From the NCBI RefSeq assembly GCF_000423345.1, contig NZ_AUHU01000003.1, positions 62,001 to 126,000 of the forward strand: a DNA stretch of 64,000 nucleotides, in the 5' to 3' direction. Made by a program: the position numbers and the translations under genes. Shown here piece by piece: positions 63,407 to 64,000 of the stretch. Each line of letters opens with the position of its first letter. Positions within the stretch are counted from its first letter, which is position 1. This stretch comes from Marinimicrobium agarilyticum DSM 16975. GTDB taxonomy: Bacteria; Pseudomonadota; Gammaproteobacteria; Pseudomonadales; Cellvibrionaceae. Below the pieces are notes generated by a model that saw nothing but the letters and a program-made list of their open reading frames with translations, ran no database searches and had not been told where the DNA came from.

Positions 63407-64000
63407 ATGGAAGAAAATATTTTTCATTTGCAGTATGCGATTGATACGTTTTACTTTTTAGTGTGCGGGGCGTTGGTCATGTGGATGGCCGCGGGCTTCT
63501 CGATGCTCGAGGCGGGGCTTGTCCGCGCCAAGAACACCACGGAAATCCTGACCAAGAACGTTTCGTTGTTTGCCATTTCCTGCATCATGTATTTGGTGTG
63601 TGGTTACGCGATCATGTACGACGGCGGACTGTTCCTGTCCGGTATCCAGAACGTTGATGTGGCTTCCACTCTGGGCGAGTTCGCCGAGCGTGAGGGCGGC
63701 TTCGAAGGCGGATCCATCTATTCTGGTGCGTCGGACTTCTTCTTCCAGGTTGTCTTTGTCGCGACGGCCATGTCCATCGTCTCCGGTGCCGTGGCCGAGC
63801 GCATGAAGCTGTGGGCCTTCCTGGGCTTTGCGGTGGTCATGACCGGTTTCATCTACCCGATGGAAGGTGCCTGGACCTGGAACGGCGACGACGTTTTCGG
63901 CCTGTACAACCTGGGTGAGCTGGGCTTCTCTGACTTTGCCGGTTCCGGCATTGTGCACATGGCCGGCGCGGCCGCCGCTCTGGCGGGTGTGATTCTGCTG
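63407..64000 (+). CDS. amt: Ammonium transporter Amt family (3' end outside window)
   Basis: The frame is open to the window edge, giving the first 198 residues. Typical Amt features: LVMWMAAGFSMLEAGLVRAKNT in the first helix, FQVVFVATAMSIVSGAVAERMK, WTWNGDDVFG, and AGSGIVHMAGAAAALAG with the start of the pore-His region. The protein conducts ammonium or ammonia across the inner membrane under nitrogen limitation. ATG at 63407 is preceded by GGGG eight bases upstream. An out-of-frame ATG at 63402 overlaps but encodes nothing recognisable. NtrC and sigma-54 signals upstream fit nitrogen control. Confidence 0.95.
   Translation, partial: MEENIFHLQYAIDTFYFLVCGALVMWMAAGFSMLEAGLVRAKNTTEILTKNVSLFAISCIMYLVCGYAIMYDGGLFLSGIQNVDVASTLGEFAEREGGFEGGSIYSGASDFFFQVVFVATAMSIVSGAVAERMKLWAFLGFAVVMTGFIYPMEGAWTWNGDDVFGLYNLGELGFSDFAGSGIVHMAGAAAALAGVILL

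Overview
The window reads as chromosome of a free-living, probably marine, gammaproteobacterium of the Pseudomonadales/Cellvibrionales type. The order polA, small-RNA locus, engB (yihA), cytochrome c4, dsbA is the arrangement known from Pseudomonas and relatives. A PEP-CTERM/exosortase locus with its PrsK/PrsR regulators, a long FadE and NtrC/sigma-54 control fit the same group. The genus is not settled by the sequence (a Marinimicrobium- or Saccharophagus-like organism is a guess). Most of the window is G+C-rich; about 43.6-52.6 kb is clearly A+T-richer.

Layout. 0-4 kb: housekeeping genes (end of polA, a Spot 42/ErsA-type sRNA locus with a sigma-E-like promoter, engB, cytochrome c4, dsbA). 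4.1-10 kb: c-di-GMP genes, namely a stand-alone diguanylate cyclase followed by a tightly coupled operon of periplasmic cupredoxin, membrane GGDEF-EAL protein, DUF3034 outer-membrane-type protein and lipoprotein truncated haemoglobin. 10-14 kb: a zinc-homeostasis type cluster (COG0523 GTPase behind a Zur-like box, DUF3299 protein, ABC ATPase, and permease with a (Asp-His)7 tract). 14-18.7 kb: fadE, a class 3 lipase with a small secreted DUF6795-like protein upstream, and tRNA-Arg(CCG).

18.8-59.5 kb is one large exopolysaccharide/protein-sorting locus. A minus-strand arm (XrtA-type deacetylase, UDP-glucuronate epimerase, UDP-sugar dehydrogenase) diverges from a plus-strand arm (initiating sugar transferase, Wza-type exporter, Wzz-type chain-length protein, a tyrosine-kinase homologue with a ruined P-loop, outer-membrane barrel). 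Then come a lipoprotein, PrsT, one PEP-CTERM protein behind a sigma-54 promoter, and the exosortase. A long variable region follows, with seven glycosyltransferases, five sulfotransferases, a DegT-type aminotransferase, flippase, O-antigen ligase/polymerase, low-molecular-weight tyrosine phosphatase, ATP-grasp enzyme, two polysaccharide deacetylases, FemAB and a GNAT/FemAB-like acyltransferase. The sensor kinase and regulator pair PrsK/PrsR (59.6-63 kb) closes the locus. Finally the start of an ammonium transporter gene lies behind two NtrC-like sites and a sigma-54 promoter.

Working model: the eps arm, flippase and ligase build and export a uronic-acid-containing, probably sulfated and N-modified polysaccharide. 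PrsK/PrsR with sigma-54 switch on at least the PEP-CTERM protein, which the exosortase sorts to the envelope. The five sulfotransferases, the degenerate kinase beside an intact phosphatase, the promoter architecture of the PEP-CTERM gene, and the cupredoxin/GGDEF-EAL/DUF3034/haemoglobin operon are the most interesting points. I saw no insertion sequence, prophage or CRISPR array.
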